A DNA stretch of 64,000 nucleotides from Virgibacillus sp. NKC19-3 (GTDB taxonomy: Bacteria > Bacillota > Bacilli > Bacillales > Amphibacillaceae): contig NZ_JAGYHC010000001.1 in the NCBI RefSeq assembly GCF_019837165.1, positions 248,001 to 312,000 of the forward strand, written 5' to 3'. A model generated the notes under the pieces. That model was not told the origin of the DNA, did not search any database, and was given only the letters and a program-made list of their open reading frames with translations. Below are positions 18,489-27,373 of this stretch, one piece after another. Made by a program: the position numbers and the translations under genes. Every line of letters begins with the position of its first letter. Position 1 is the first letter of the stretch.

Positions 18489-18650
18489 ATGGTTATCGAT
18501 TCCGTTACGAAGAAATATAAAGGAGCTGCAGTCTTACAAGATCTATCTTTTGATTTTAATCGAGGAGAAATTATCGGTTTAATAGGAAATAATGGGGCTG
18601 GAAAAAGTACCCTGATGAAGATCATTGCTAACGAATATATTAGTGTCTAG
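18489..18650 (+). pseudogene. Truncated ABC transporter ATPase (N-terminal 53 codons)
   Basis: ATG 18489 (GGGAG upstream) begins an ATPase that includes Walker A GLIGNNGAGKSTLMKIIAN and then meets a foreign stretch and TAG at 18648. Nothing downstream restores the signature or Walker B. The break coincides with a 20-bp string also found at 27937-27956, so it looks like the edge of an insertion whose body has since been lost or scrambled. Confidence 0.7.
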
Positions 18651-19781
18651 AATTAATATGCAGCAACGCCTTTTCGCAACTTTATAAAGGAAGATAAATC
18701 GGTTATGCGGTCTTAAAAATCGGGTTATTACAATTTGAACGATTTATTGTGACTGTTATGGCAAGTATAACTTTTAATGATTCTGGTATTAGACAGCTGA
18801 TATCTAATAAGCTGGATAAAATGAGGGAATGTTAAGCAAGTAATTCACGCATACGAAAGCTGTGCTTCATCGTTCATTGACAGATAAAGAACTGGTATCG
18901 AGAGGATATAAGGATATCGCTCTTCAATACCAGTTTGTACACACTATTGAACCGCTGTATACGGAACCGTATGTCAGACTGTCAACAATTGATTGGTGAT
19001 ACCATAAAAAGAGCAGATTATGTAATTTTGCCCGCTGTCTTAATTTAAAAACAAGACAAATAAGATTACTCTCAGTGCCTACTGATGTCTTCCCTCGTGC
19101 TAAAAGGCATGTATATCATATATCTTAAGTGGCATCTCATTGTCCAAAAGGGTAGCTCAACGATTGTTGCTCTCAGCTTATAAATATTACCTTGACTATG
19201 CGTATTTTCGACAATCCTCCATTCGATTACTTCTTCGTCTCTAAGTCTGTTTATCGCTTTTTTCCGTTGGCAGTTGAGCATTAATCTTTTTCCGCAAATA
19301 TCGAGTACCTCGCAAATGTACGTCTATACTCCATTCTATTTAAAAGGCAAATCAATAACCCAATGGTCAAATATATCTATCGTTTATGTCATTATATTTG
19401 AAGTTTTCTTTACCAACTCCGTTTGCCATTTTGCTTTCTTCTGCGCCATATTAGACAATTGTCCTTGATGGGTTCCTCTTTTACGGTCAGTAAAATATTA
19501 CTTTGGTATTTATCAATGTTATTAAAATCTAATTTTGATTTTCACTCATCTTGAAACCTACCTTTCCTATATGTGAGGCCTGGTGATTTGGAGTAGTGTC
19601 TGTTTTGGTTATGTGATTGATTTTGTGAGCTTACATGTTATATAGAACAATAGCATTTTTATATACACGAAAGTGAAGTTGCCATGAAAACATATTTTAC
19701 TGGCTTTGTGGTCGTTTTGTGATTATCTGGGTGTCAAACTTCCGAGTAATGCAACATAAAAATTAAAATGATACAATATCA
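18651..19781. other. Decayed intergenic stretch with gene remnants
   Basis: No intact gene is supported in these 1.1 kb. Short frames that look like gene tails occur, for example one on the plus strand ending RLSTIDW at about 18998. A minus-strand stretch around 19100-19281 reads CQRKKAINRLRDEEVIEWR, which resembles a winged-helix DNA-binding fragment. None has a start, ribosome site and full domain together. Confidence 0.45.
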
Positions 19782-19840
19782 AACAAAAAGTTTTTTAGGA
19801 TAACAAAAAGTTTGACAACAAAATGATTTATCTCTATAAT
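19782..19840 (+). promoter_or_regulatory. Consensus SigA promoter with two direct repeats
   Basis: TTGACA (19812-19817), a 17-bp spacer and TATAAT (19835-19840) form a perfect promoter for the sugar-acid cluster. AACAAAAAGTTT occurs twice (19782-19793 and 19802-19813), 20 bp apart, about two helical turns. The second copy touches the -35. They are likely regulator sites, perhaps for the YheO-like protein encoded next. Confidence 0.75.
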
Positions 19841-19877
19841 TTAAATTAAATATAAAAAAGGTAAGGTGTTGTAGTAA

Positions 19878-20543
19878 TTGGAACATATTGATGAGGAATG
19901 GGAATTTCTTACTTCTTTTATTAAAGGTCTAGCCCTTCATTTTGGGAATAATTGCGAATGCGTTCTTTTAGATGTATCTAATTATGAAGAATATGGAAGC
20001 GGTTTAATTGTTGCGATTGAAAATGGACATGTTACAGGAAGAAAAGTAGGAGACACAGGTACGAATTTGGGTTTAGAGATTTTAAAGGGAAAAATAAACG
20101 AGGGTGATAAATATAACTATATGACGCAAACAGCGGATGGTAAAATGCTACGGTCGACAACTATGTACATACGTAATTCAAAGGGCATCCCAATAGGATG
20201 TATATGTATTAATTTAGATATTACAGATTTGATTATGGCAGATAAAACCATCCAAGATATGCTTCTGCTGGAAGAGTCCAGTAAAGACGTAAATGAGGTA
20301 TTCGCGAATAATATTAACGATTTATTGAATATGCTTATTCAACAAGCACAAGATTATGTCCAAAAGCCTGTCGCTAAGATGACAAGGGAAGATAAGAAGA
20401 AAGGCATTGAATATTTGGATGAAAAAGGAGCTTTTCTCGTCAAAAAATCTGGCGAACGTATTTGCAACTATTTCAATATATCGAAATACACACTTTATAA
20501 ATATTTAGATGAACTTAAACAGGAGTCAAATAATAAAAAGTAG
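19878..20543 (+). CDS. YheO/DauR-like transcriptional regulator
   Basis: This 221-aa regulator has an N-terminal PAS-like YheO domain (residues 5-120; NNCECVLLDVSNYEEYGSGL, GIPIGCICINLDIT) and a C-terminal helix-turn-helix (residues 180-215; ICNYFNISKYTLYKYLDELK). Family members such as DauR control D-amino-acid use. The start is TTG 19878 with AAGGTG upstream. It leads the cluster, 18 bp before a RidA gene, and probably senses the substrate or an intermediate of the pathway. Confidence 0.82.
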   Translation: MEHIDEEWEFLTSFIKGLALHFGNNCECVLLDVSNYEEYGSGLIVAIENGHVTGRKVGDTGTNLGLEILKGKINEGDKYNYMTQTADGKMLRSTTMYIRNSKGIPIGCICINLDITDLIMADKTIQDMLLLEESSKDVNEVFANNINDLLNMLIQQAQDYVQKPVAKMTREDKKKGIEYLDEKGAFLVKKSGERICNYFNISKYTLYKYLDELKQESNNKK

Positions 20544-20560
20544 CAAAAAGGAGAGGTAAT

Positions 20561-21022
20561 ATGGGACAAATAGAAAGCAAAATGAAAGAACTAGGTATTG
20601 ATTTATCGGAGGTTCCTAAACCGGCAGCAAATTATATACCTGCTCAGCAAACGGGTAATTTAGTTTATACTTCTGGACAAGACTGTAGACGAGAAGGGAC
20701 TTTAATGCACGAAGGGAAACTTGGTCAAGACTTAACGATTGAGCAGGGACAGGAAGCAGCTCGCCAATCAGCTATTAATTGTCTGGCTGTTCTTAAGTTC
20801 CATCTCGGGGATTTGGATAGAGTAACTAAAATAGTTAAAGTATTATCTTTTGTGAACAGCAGTGATGGATTTGTAGAGCAACCTTACGTGGTTAACGGAG
20901 CATCAGATTTACTTGAGGAGGTTTTTGGGGAAAAAGGGGAACATGCACGTTCAGCTATATCTGCTAATGAATTGCCATTTAATACACCCGTAGAAACTGA
21001 ATTGATTGTAGAAGTCGATTAA
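20561..21022 (+). CDS. RidA/YjgF/Rid family protein
   Basis: This 153-aa protein resembles the longer YjgF-like Rid branch: PAANYIPAQQTGNLVYTSGQ, a DLTIEQGQEAARQSAINCLA helix, and the C-terminal ARSAISANELPFNTPVETEL, where canonical RidA has the catalytic Arg (R..V....LP....VE+). RidA hydrolyses reactive enamines and imines released by PLP enzymes. Its presence in a cluster with a PLP-dependent lyase (26252-27373) makes biochemical sense. AGGAG-type site and ATG 20561 are clear. Confidence 0.88.
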   Translation: MGQIESKMKELGIDLSEVPKPAANYIPAQQTGNLVYTSGQDCRREGTLMHEGKLGQDLTIEQGQEAARQSAINCLAVLKFHLGDLDRVTKIVKVLSFVNSSDGFVEQPYVVNGASDLLEEVFGEKGEHARSAISANELPFNTPVETELIVEVD

Positions 21023-21061
21023 TTCGAACTTAAAATTAATTTTTGGTAGGAGGAATCATAA

Positions 21062-22552
21062 ATGACCAGTGAACAAATTGTTTATTTAATAGTGTTTTTG
21101 GTTTTTATCGCTTTGTTATTAACTACCAGTATAATTATTTCAAAAAAGAATAAAAGCGGTGAGGATTTTCTGATGGGAGGACGAGGTATTTCGTCTTTCC
21201 TTATCATCGGTACAACTCTTGCGACTTTAGTGGGAACTGGTTCGAGTATGGGAGCAGTACAATACGCCTATGAAAATGGTTGGGCTGGTGCTTTATATGG
21301 CATTGGTGGAGCTGTGGGTATATTTGCATTAGCGTTTTTGTTTACCGATGTAAGAAAGCTAAGGTTTATGACATTTTCGGAAGAGCTTAGTTACTATTTT
21401 GGGGCCAGTAAAATTATTAAAGGAGCAACTTCTGTACTACTGTATTTTGCATCTATTGGGTGGCTGGGTGCGCATATATTAGGTGGTAGTCTTTATTTGT
21501 CTTATATAACAGGGTTAAACCCAACTACATCAAAGTTATTGGTAGCTTTAGGTTTTGCCTTGCTCACTATTATTGGAGGATACTTATCTGTTGTTGTTAC
21601 TGATACTATTCAAGCCTTTATTTTGTTTTTTGGCTTTATCATCCTAACTATCCTCTCAATTGTGAAAATTGGTGGTTTATCAGAAATTCATGCCAGTATG
21701 CCAACTGATACAACTTCTTTTTTAGGCATTGATCACGTTGGAGTGTTTCCTGCTGTGTCTTTAGCAGTTTCCATCGCCATTGGTGTTTTAGCTACCCCCT
21801 CTTACAGACAGCGTATATATTCTGCAAAAAGTGCATCTTCAGTCAAAAAAAGCTTTTTAATTACAGGCGTTTTGTTTGCAATATTTTCTTTTTTTCCAGC
21901 TATTGCGGGAATGTCTGCTCATGTGCTGAATGCAGATATTGAAGCAGGATTTTCCTTTCCTTACCTGGCTACAGAGGTCTTCCCGCTATGGATTGGAGCA
22001 ATTATTTTAATATCTGGTTTAAGCGCTACCATTTCTTCTGGGAGTTCCGACTATATTGTTGCTATAACAATCTTATTAAGAGATGTCTATCAACTTGTCA
22101 CTGGGAAAACTCCTAGTAAAGAAAATGTGATTCGTTATTCGAGAATTTCGTTGGTAGTAACAATAGTGATTGCGTTCGGATTAGTATTACTTACCAGTAA
22201 TATAATCGAATTTATAGAAAGCTTTATTTCTACAGTGCTTGCTGGTTTATTTGTTGCTTCACTTCTTGGGAAATATTGGCCGCGGGCTAATTGGCAAGGT
22301 GGTTTGGCAAGTATGATAAGCGGATCCATTATTTCTATTATTATATTGAGCATTGAACCTTTAATAGATTACTTTGGCAATCCAGTTATTCCCTCCATGA
22401 TTGGAGCATTAGTTTTTGGAGTGATTGTTACCTTAATTACACCAGAAAAAGTTCGTTCAAAAGAAGAATCTTTAAGAATATTAGATGAAGAAAGAGCGAT
22501 GATGGATGTGGGTACAGAAGCGCAATTTACAAAAAAGGAGAATATTAGATGA
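21062..22552 (+). CDS. Sodium/solute symporter (SSS family)
   Basis: This 496-aa permease has about 13 hydrophobic segments. Features are SGEDFLMGGRGISSFLIIGT after the first helix and ATLVGTGSSMGAVQYAYENG, typical of SSS proteins such as PutP. It would import the substrate with sodium and without phosphorylation, which explains the separate sugar-acid kinase downstream. The C-terminus was altered by a 64-bp tandem duplication: the end now reads TKKENIR where the ancestral frame would have read TKKEL. ATG 21062 follows AGGAGG. Confidence 0.9.
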   Translation: MTSEQIVYLIVFLVFIALLLTTSIIISKKNKSGEDFLMGGRGISSFLIIGTTLATLVGTGSSMGAVQYAYENGWAGALYGIGGAVGIFALAFLFTDVRKLRFMTFSEELSYYFGASKIIKGATSVLLYFASIGWLGAHILGGSLYLSYITGLNPTTSKLLVALGFALLTIIGGYLSVVVTDTIQAFILFFGFIILTILSIVKIGGLSEIHASMPTDTTSFLGIDHVGVFPAVSLAVSIAIGVLATPSYRQRIYSAKSASSVKKSFLITGVLFAIFSFFPAIAGMSAHVLNADIEAGFSFPYLATEVFPLWIGAIILISGLSATISSGSSDYIVAITILLRDVYQLVTGKTPSKENVIRYSRISLVVTIVIAFGLVLLTSNIIEFIESFISTVLAGLFVASLLGKYWPRANWQGGLASMISGSIISIIILSIEPLIDYFGNPVIPSMIGALVFGVIVTLITPEKVRSKEESLRILDEERAMMDVGTEAQFTKKENIR

Positions 22553-22604
22553 AGAAAGAACGATGATGGATGTGGGTATAGAAGTGCAAATTACAAAAAA
22601 GGAG
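22477..22604 (+). repeat. 64-bp tandem duplication at the symporter 3-prime end
   Basis: 22477-22540 and 22541-22604 are near-identical, both starting AATATTAGATGAAGAAAGA and ending AAAAAAGGAG. A few substitutions show it is not brand new. Because 64 is not a multiple of three, the second copy is read out of frame and a new stop arises. The untouched tail GGAGCTTTAA after the second copy is the original end. Confidence 0.88.
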
Positions 22605-22713
22605 CTTTAACATGGTATAAAAGCTTTTTGTTAATATAGAGGTAACGACTTCAACTAACTGAGGATAATGAGTTATTTTTTCAACAATAAAATAATGTTT
22701 AGGAGAATATAAA

Positions 22714-23667
22714 ATGGATGTAGTAACATTGGGAGAATCAATGGTCTTGTTCACTCCCGAAACGACCGGTTATATGAGGCATGCTGATAAATATTCATCT
22801 TCTATCGCAGGAGCTGAGTCCAATTTAGCTATTGGTTTATCGAGGTTGGGTTACAATGTGTCTTGGATAAGTCGACTGGGAGATGATGAATTTGGAAGGA
22901 AAGTAATATCACTCATTCGAGGAGAAGGTGTAGAAACTAGTCAAGTTCAATACGATTCTACCTCACCTACCGGTCTCTATTTTAAAGAAATATTAACAGA
23001 TGAAGAAACACAAGTATATTATTATAGACAAAATTCAGCGGCAAGCAATATGATACCTGCAGATTTGAACGAAGAACATATTTCTAAAGCAAAATTTTTA
23101 TATTTGACTGGTATTACACCGGCGCTTAGTGAAACTTGCTATCAAACTGTGAAACAGGCAATTAAAATTGCAAGAAAGCATAGTTTGACAATCATTTTTG
23201 ATCCTAATCTCAGGCGCAAGCTATGGACAGAAGAGAGAGCCCGAAAAGTATTGTTGGAGTTGATTTCCATGGTAGATATTGTTTTACCGGGAATTGAAGA
23301 AGGAAAATTTCTTTTTGGTGAGGAAGTACCGGAAAAGATAGCAAAATGTTTTTATGAACAAGGAGCTAAATTGTCTGTTTTAAAATTAGGTCCTGAAGGG
23401 GCTTATTATTATTCAAAAAAAGAGGACGGATATGTTTTAGGACCTAAAGTAGATAATGTTGTAGACCCAGTGGGGGCTGGAGATGGATTCGCAGCAGGTT
23501 TGGTATCAGGATTGCTAGAGAACTTACCTATTAAAGAGGCGGTTAAAAAAGGAACGTTCACTGGAGCGTTAGTTATAAAAGTAAAAGGTGATATTGAAGG
23601 TTTACCAGAAAAAAAACGTCTAGAAAGCTTCATGAATGAAGCAAACAAAGATGACGTGTATCGATAG
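22714..23667 (+). CDS. kdgK: 2-keto-3-deoxygluconate kinase (PfkB family)
   Basis: This 317-aa ribokinase-fold enzyme would phosphorylate 2-keto-3-deoxygluconate (KDG) to KDPG. It has the PfkB signature 1 region (SRLGDDEFGRKVISLIRGEG near residue 55) and signature 2 DPVGAGDGFAAGLVSG near residue 252 with the catalytic Asp. FTPETTGYMRHADKY near residue 13 is common in KdgK proteins. ATG 22714 has AGGAG upstream. The next gene, a KDPG aldolase, starts 10 bp after it. Confidence 0.88.
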   Translation: MDVVTLGESMVLFTPETTGYMRHADKYSSSIAGAESNLAIGLSRLGYNVSWISRLGDDEFGRKVISLIRGEGVETSQVQYDSTSPTGLYFKEILTDEETQVYYYRQNSAASNMIPADLNEEHISKAKFLYLTGITPALSETCYQTVKQAIKIARKHSLTIIFDPNLRRKLWTEERARKVLLELISMVDIVLPGIEEGKFLFGEEVPEKIAKCFYEQGAKLSVLKLGPEGAYYYSKKEDGYVLGPKVDNVVDPVGAGDGFAAGLVSGLLENLPIKEAVKKGTFTGALVIKVKGDIEGLPEKKRLESFMNEANKDDVYR

Positions 23668-23677
23668 GAGATATTTT

Positions 23678-24304
23678 ATGAATACATTACAATCTATTTA
23701 TGACAACAAAATAATAGCTGTGATCCGAAATGCTAAAGAAGATGATATTTTAAATATTGCAGAAGCTCTTTTTGATGGAGGAGTAAATATTTTAGAAATT
23801 ACTGCGGAAACACCCAACTTTTTGGATCTGATTTCGCAGGTTTCTAACACATTTGGTGAAAAAGTAATTGTAGGTGGAGGAACTATACTTGATCCTGAGA
23901 CCGCACGCGTAGCAATTTTACATGGAGCGAAGTTTGTTTTTTCTCCAACTGTTAATACTGAGACGATTCAAATGGCTAATCGCTATGGGGCGATCAGTAT
24001 TCCTGGAGCCATGACCCCCACAGAAATTTTAACGGCTTATGAAAATGGAGCAGATATTATCAAAGTTTTCCCAGCAAGTATTTTGGGGCCAAAATATCTA
24101 AAAGATGTGCATGCCCCCTTACCACATATTCCACTAATGCCAACAGGAGGAATAAGTATTGAAAATGTCAAAGATTATTTCAAATATGGGGCGTCAGCCG
24201 TAGGTATTGGCTCCGCACTAGTAGACACAAACAAGCCAATGAATAAAGAAGAGCTGGGAAATATTAAAGAAAGAGCTTCACTTTTTAAAGAAGCTATCAC
24301 TTAA
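23678..24304 (+). CDS. eda: KDPG aldolase family (2-keto-3-deoxy-6-phosphogluconate aldolase)
   Basis: This class I aldolase splits KDPG into pyruvate and glyceraldehyde-3-phosphate. The start is ATG 23678 (MNTLQSIYDNKIIAVIRN) behind AGGAG; a longer frame from 23636 overlaps the kinase and is unlikely. Motifs are ILEITAETPN with the catalytic Glu near residue 38, VGGGTILDPE, and ADIIKVFPAS with the Schiff-base Lys near residue 128. Length of 208 aa is normal for Eda/DgaF proteins. With the kinase it gives a lower Entner-Doudoroff branch. Confidence 0.9.
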   Translation: MNTLQSIYDNKIIAVIRNAKEDDILNIAEALFDGGVNILEITAETPNFLDLISQVSNTFGEKVIVGGGTILDPETARVAILHGAKFVFSPTVNTETIQMANRYGAISIPGAMTPTEILTAYENGADIIKVFPASILGPKYLKDVHAPLPHIPLMPTGGISIENVKDYFKYGASAVGIGSALVDTNKPMNKEELGNIKERASLFKEAIT

Positions 24305-24494
24305 TGAAGTGTCCTTTTTATTCCGGCTTTGATTCTTATTTCAATGGTTATTACTTTCGACGGTATTTATTTACCACAAATCGTGAACCAAATCAATTTT
24401 GTGATACATTGTCGATTGATACAAACCTCTTTATTTCAAATACAGAAACAGAAGAACGTACCGATTTCGTTATTTAACTAGGAGGATAACATTT

Positions 24495-25724
24495 ATGGAG
24501 AGCTTTTACTTAGTATTAAAAAATGGTCATGTAATCGATCCTCAGAATGGAATAAATGATGTTATGGATATAGCAATTTTGGGCAATAAAATAGTTCAAA
24601 TAGAGAAAAATATAGACGTAAAAGGAGTAAATAAAATTTACGACTTAAACGGGTTATATGTAACTCCGGGATTAATCGATACCCATACTCATTGTTATTT
24701 TTCTGCAGGTATGCCAAATGCATGGGCTGGAGATAATGGTCTTCAACCAGACGCTTTTAGTTTTCGTTCTGGCGTAACAACAGTGGTTGATACAGGTTCT
24801 GCAGGCAGTTATAATTTTCCCCACTTTCGGTCAACTGTTATTGATAGAGCTAAGACAAGGATTTTTGCTTTATTAAATATTGCAGACTATGGTATGAGTT
24901 CATTATTTGCAGAACAATTTCCAAAGGAAAACGATTACAAATCATTTATTGATTGTGCAGAGAAAAACAAAGATGTAATTAAAGGAATTAAAATTGCACA
25001 TTATTGGGGAAAGGATTGGGCTGATGTTGAGTATGCAAAAAAGGTACAAAAAGCAATTAACAAACCTATAATGGTAGACTTTGGAGTTTTTAAGAAAGAG
25101 CGCCCTTATGATCAACTTCTTATCGAAAAACTTGATAAAGGCGACATAACCACACATTGTTTCCGTAGTCCCGTTCCAGTATTAAATAAAAACGGGGAAG
25201 TATATGATTATTTATATCGTGCAAAAGAAAAAGGAATAGTGTTTGATCTTGGCCACGGCGAAGGAAGCTTTTTGATGAGAAATGCCGTGCCTGCAATGAA
25301 ACAAGGATTATTGCCTGATACAATCTCCACGGATATACATGCTTTAAATGTAAACGGACCTGTAATGGATATGGCAAATGTGCTTTCAAAAATGCTTGCG
25401 TGCACTGACTTATCTTTAACTGAGTTGTTTCATAGGGTGACTTCTAACCCAGCGAAACTTTTTGACCTTGGAAATATTGGGAATCTATCTGTGGGTACTG
25501 AAGCTGATATTGCAGTTTGGTCAGTGAGATCGGGAAGTTTTGGATTTCAGGATACATCAGGCGGGGTAATTAATGGAAGCAAAAAATTTGAATGTGAGAT
25601 GACGTTCCGCGCTGGTGATCTTATGTGGGATTTGAATGGACGTGATGGAATTCCATTTAAAGAAATGCCAGAACTCTATGGGCTTGATTCTGAGGCTGAA
25701 GATTTAGTGGTTCCTAAATACTAA
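24495..25724 (+). CDS. Amidohydrolase/deacetylase family metallohydrolase (EF_0837/AHA_3915-like)
   Basis: This 409-aa metal-dependent hydrolase has the amidohydrolase HxH motif in TPGLIDTHTHCYFSAG near residue 60, a later ligand region FDLGHGEGSF, and the Asp region STDIHALNVNGPVMDMANVL near residue 280. I recall the EF_0837/AHA_3915 group, which co-occurs with KDPG-aldolase-like and SelA-like genes. It would remove an N-acyl or N-carbamoyl group before deamination. AGGAGG lies upstream of ATG 24495. The 190 bp before it show no gene. Its C-terminal part loses continuity with the lyase gene because an IS remnant lies between them. Confidence 0.85.
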   Translation: MESFYLVLKNGHVIDPQNGINDVMDIAILGNKIVQIEKNIDVKGVNKIYDLNGLYVTPGLIDTHTHCYFSAGMPNAWAGDNGLQPDAFSFRSGVTTVVDTGSAGSYNFPHFRSTVIDRAKTRIFALLNIADYGMSSLFAEQFPKENDYKSFIDCAEKNKDVIKGIKIAHYWGKDWADVEYAKKVQKAINKPIMVDFGVFKKERPYDQLLIEKLDKGDITTHCFRSPVPVLNKNGEVYDYLYRAKEKGIVFDLGHGEGSFLMRNAVPAMKQGLLPDTISTDIHALNVNGPVMDMANVLSKMLACTDLSLTELFHRVTSNPAKLFDLGNIGNLSVGTEADIAVWSVRSGSFGFQDTSGGVINGSKKFECEMTFRAGDLMWDLNGRDGIPFKEMPELYGLDSEAEDLVVPKY

Positions 25725-25820
25725 ACATTACATCGAGAAAAGTGGTAGAATTACATTTTAAAATATAAAGTTCTTCAAAAGCCTATATTTATTAATTTTT
25801 AATATAAAATATAAGGTAAA

Positions 25821-26202
25821 TTAGGGACTGCTGAATATTAAAAAAACCTTCATAACAAGGAATTAGTCCCCCCTAAGCAATGTTAGTCTGGTGAAAGGTT
25901 TCGTCTTGATGAAAAACCTGCTCTAGGACGGCCATCGAAGGAAAAGCAAACATACAATGATACCTAGAAATGCTCGATGTTTCAGAACGTAACGCAATCG
26001 AGGTAGGTTTGGAGAAGGCAAGCTTCACTAAGGTATGGGGATTATTTCAGCAGGTCTTCAACAAACAAGTGAAGCAGTGGTTTTCATTCAACTACTGGTG
26101 GAACTTGGAGCGCAGGCTTCGCCTTCTTTGTTATTTTTTCCAGTGAACTTTTGCGTTTTAGAAGAACAAAAATCGGCTTAAGAATCGTTTAGCAGTCCCT
26201 AA
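25821..26202. mobile_element. Degenerate insertion sequence or derivative with inverted ends and 4-bp target repeat
   Basis: The ends TTAGGGACTGCT and AGCAGTCCCTAA are perfect 12-bp inverted repeats, and TAAA flanks both sides (25817-25820 and 26203-26206). The 382-bp interior has transposase-like fragments (FRLDEKPALGRPSKEK, and NYWWNLERRL in another frame) broken by stops, similar in flavour to IS1182-family proteins. It separates amidohydrolase and lyase genes and may carry or cut their shared transcript. Confidence 0.65.
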
Positions 26203-26251
26203 TAAAATACCAATTTCTTAAATTACTTGATTAAAAGGAGAGCATCATTCA

Positions 26252-27373
26252 ATGAATATTTATGAAGAATTAAATGTACAACCTATAATTAATGCAGCAG
26301 GAACTTATACAGTACTTGGAGGCTCAAAAATGAGCGAGAAAACTTTACAAGACATGGCAAGTGCTGCAGCAAATTTTGTTCAGATAGAAGACCTTCAAAG
26401 CAAAGTTTATGACGAAATAGCAAAGCTGACAAAAAATGAAGCGGCTTGTGTATCAAATGGTGCAGCTGCAGGGTTGTACTTAGCTATTGCTGCTGCAGTT
26501 CAAAAGAAATATGGTGATAGTCGATTTTATTATTTAGATAAAGAGCAGATTTCAAAATGTAATATTGTAATGTTTAAAGCGCACAGAAATCCTTATGACT
26601 TGGTTATATCTCAGTTGGGAGTGAAGTATGAAGAAATAGCTTTTCCTAATTTAATTTTACCACCCACAAAAGAAGATCTATTTGAAACTATAGATGAGAA
26701 TACAGCGGCATTTTACTATGCTACATCTGGATGGACATCAGATGGGGACATGCCTCTTGATGAAGTTATAGAGGTTGCAAAGCAAAAGGGAATACCTATA
26801 ATAGTAGATGCCGCTGCCCAACTTCCCCCTGTAGATAATTTATGGAAGTTTTCTGAGATGGGCGCAGATATTACTTTGTTTAGCGGTGGTAAGGATTTGA
26901 GAGGACCGCAATCCAGTGGTTTGATTGTAGGGAGTAATGAATTTATTTCTATAATAAAATCATTAAATTTTCCATCATATGGAATAGGCAGAATGTTAAA
27001 GGTTGGTCGTGAAGAATTAGTAGGGTTGTATTCAGCCATAAAACAGTATATAAATATGGATCACGAAGCGAGATACGATTGGAGCGAGGATGAAATTGAA
27101 AAGCTGAAAACAGCTTTTGATAATCATCATTTATTTTCAGTAGACAGAAGCTATCCTAATGAAGCTGGTCAACCAATCGCGCGAGCTTATGTAAAAATTA
27201 AAGATAATAAAGTTTCATTCACCGATGTTCAAAAATGGATGATGGAGGGTGACGTGAGTATATATATAATGTCTGAGGAACCTGGAAGTTTTTACGTAAA
27301 CCCAATGTGCTTATACGCTGGAGAAATGGAGTTAATCATAGAAAAGCTAAAAGACTTTTCTTTGCGAAGTTAA
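26252..27373 (+). CDS. PLP-dependent SelA/DgaE-like lyase (amino-sugar acid ammonia-lyase)
   Basis: This 373-aa fold-type I PLP enzyme is of the SelA-like/DgaE group. It has VQPIINAAGTYTVLGGSKMS at the start, CVSNGAAAGLYLAIAA near residue 70, IIVDAAAQLPPVDNLW, and the PLP lysine in FSGGKDLRGPQSSGLIVG near residue 210. Salmonella DgaE turns D-glucosaminate-6-phosphate into KDGP and ammonia. Here no PTS is present and the kinase acts on KDG, so the lyase probably uses an unphosphorylated amino-sugar acid. AAGGAG precedes ATG 26252. It is the last gene of the cluster. Confidence 0.83.
   Translation: MNIYEELNVQPIINAAGTYTVLGGSKMSEKTLQDMASAAANFVQIEDLQSKVYDEIAKLTKNEAACVSNGAAAGLYLAIAAAVQKKYGDSRFYYLDKEQISKCNIVMFKAHRNPYDLVISQLGVKYEEIAFPNLILPPTKEDLFETIDENTAAFYYATSGWTSDGDMPLDEVIEVAKQKGIPIIVDAAAQLPPVDNLWKFSEMGADITLFSGGKDLRGPQSSGLIVGSNEFISIIKSLNFPSYGIGRMLKVGREELVGLYSAIKQYINMDHEARYDWSEDEIEKLKTAFDNHHLFSVDRSYPNEAGQPIARAYVKIKDNKVSFTDVQKWMMEGDVSIYIMSEEPGSFYVNPMCLYAGEMELIIEKLKDFSLRS

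Noticed and set aside
18489-18650. Idea that this truncated ATPase is a second target of the same conjugative element
   Set aside because: It breaks after Walker A (at MKIIAN), not within it, and no ATATAGACAAC arm or element gene is beside it. The 20-bp string points to another element.
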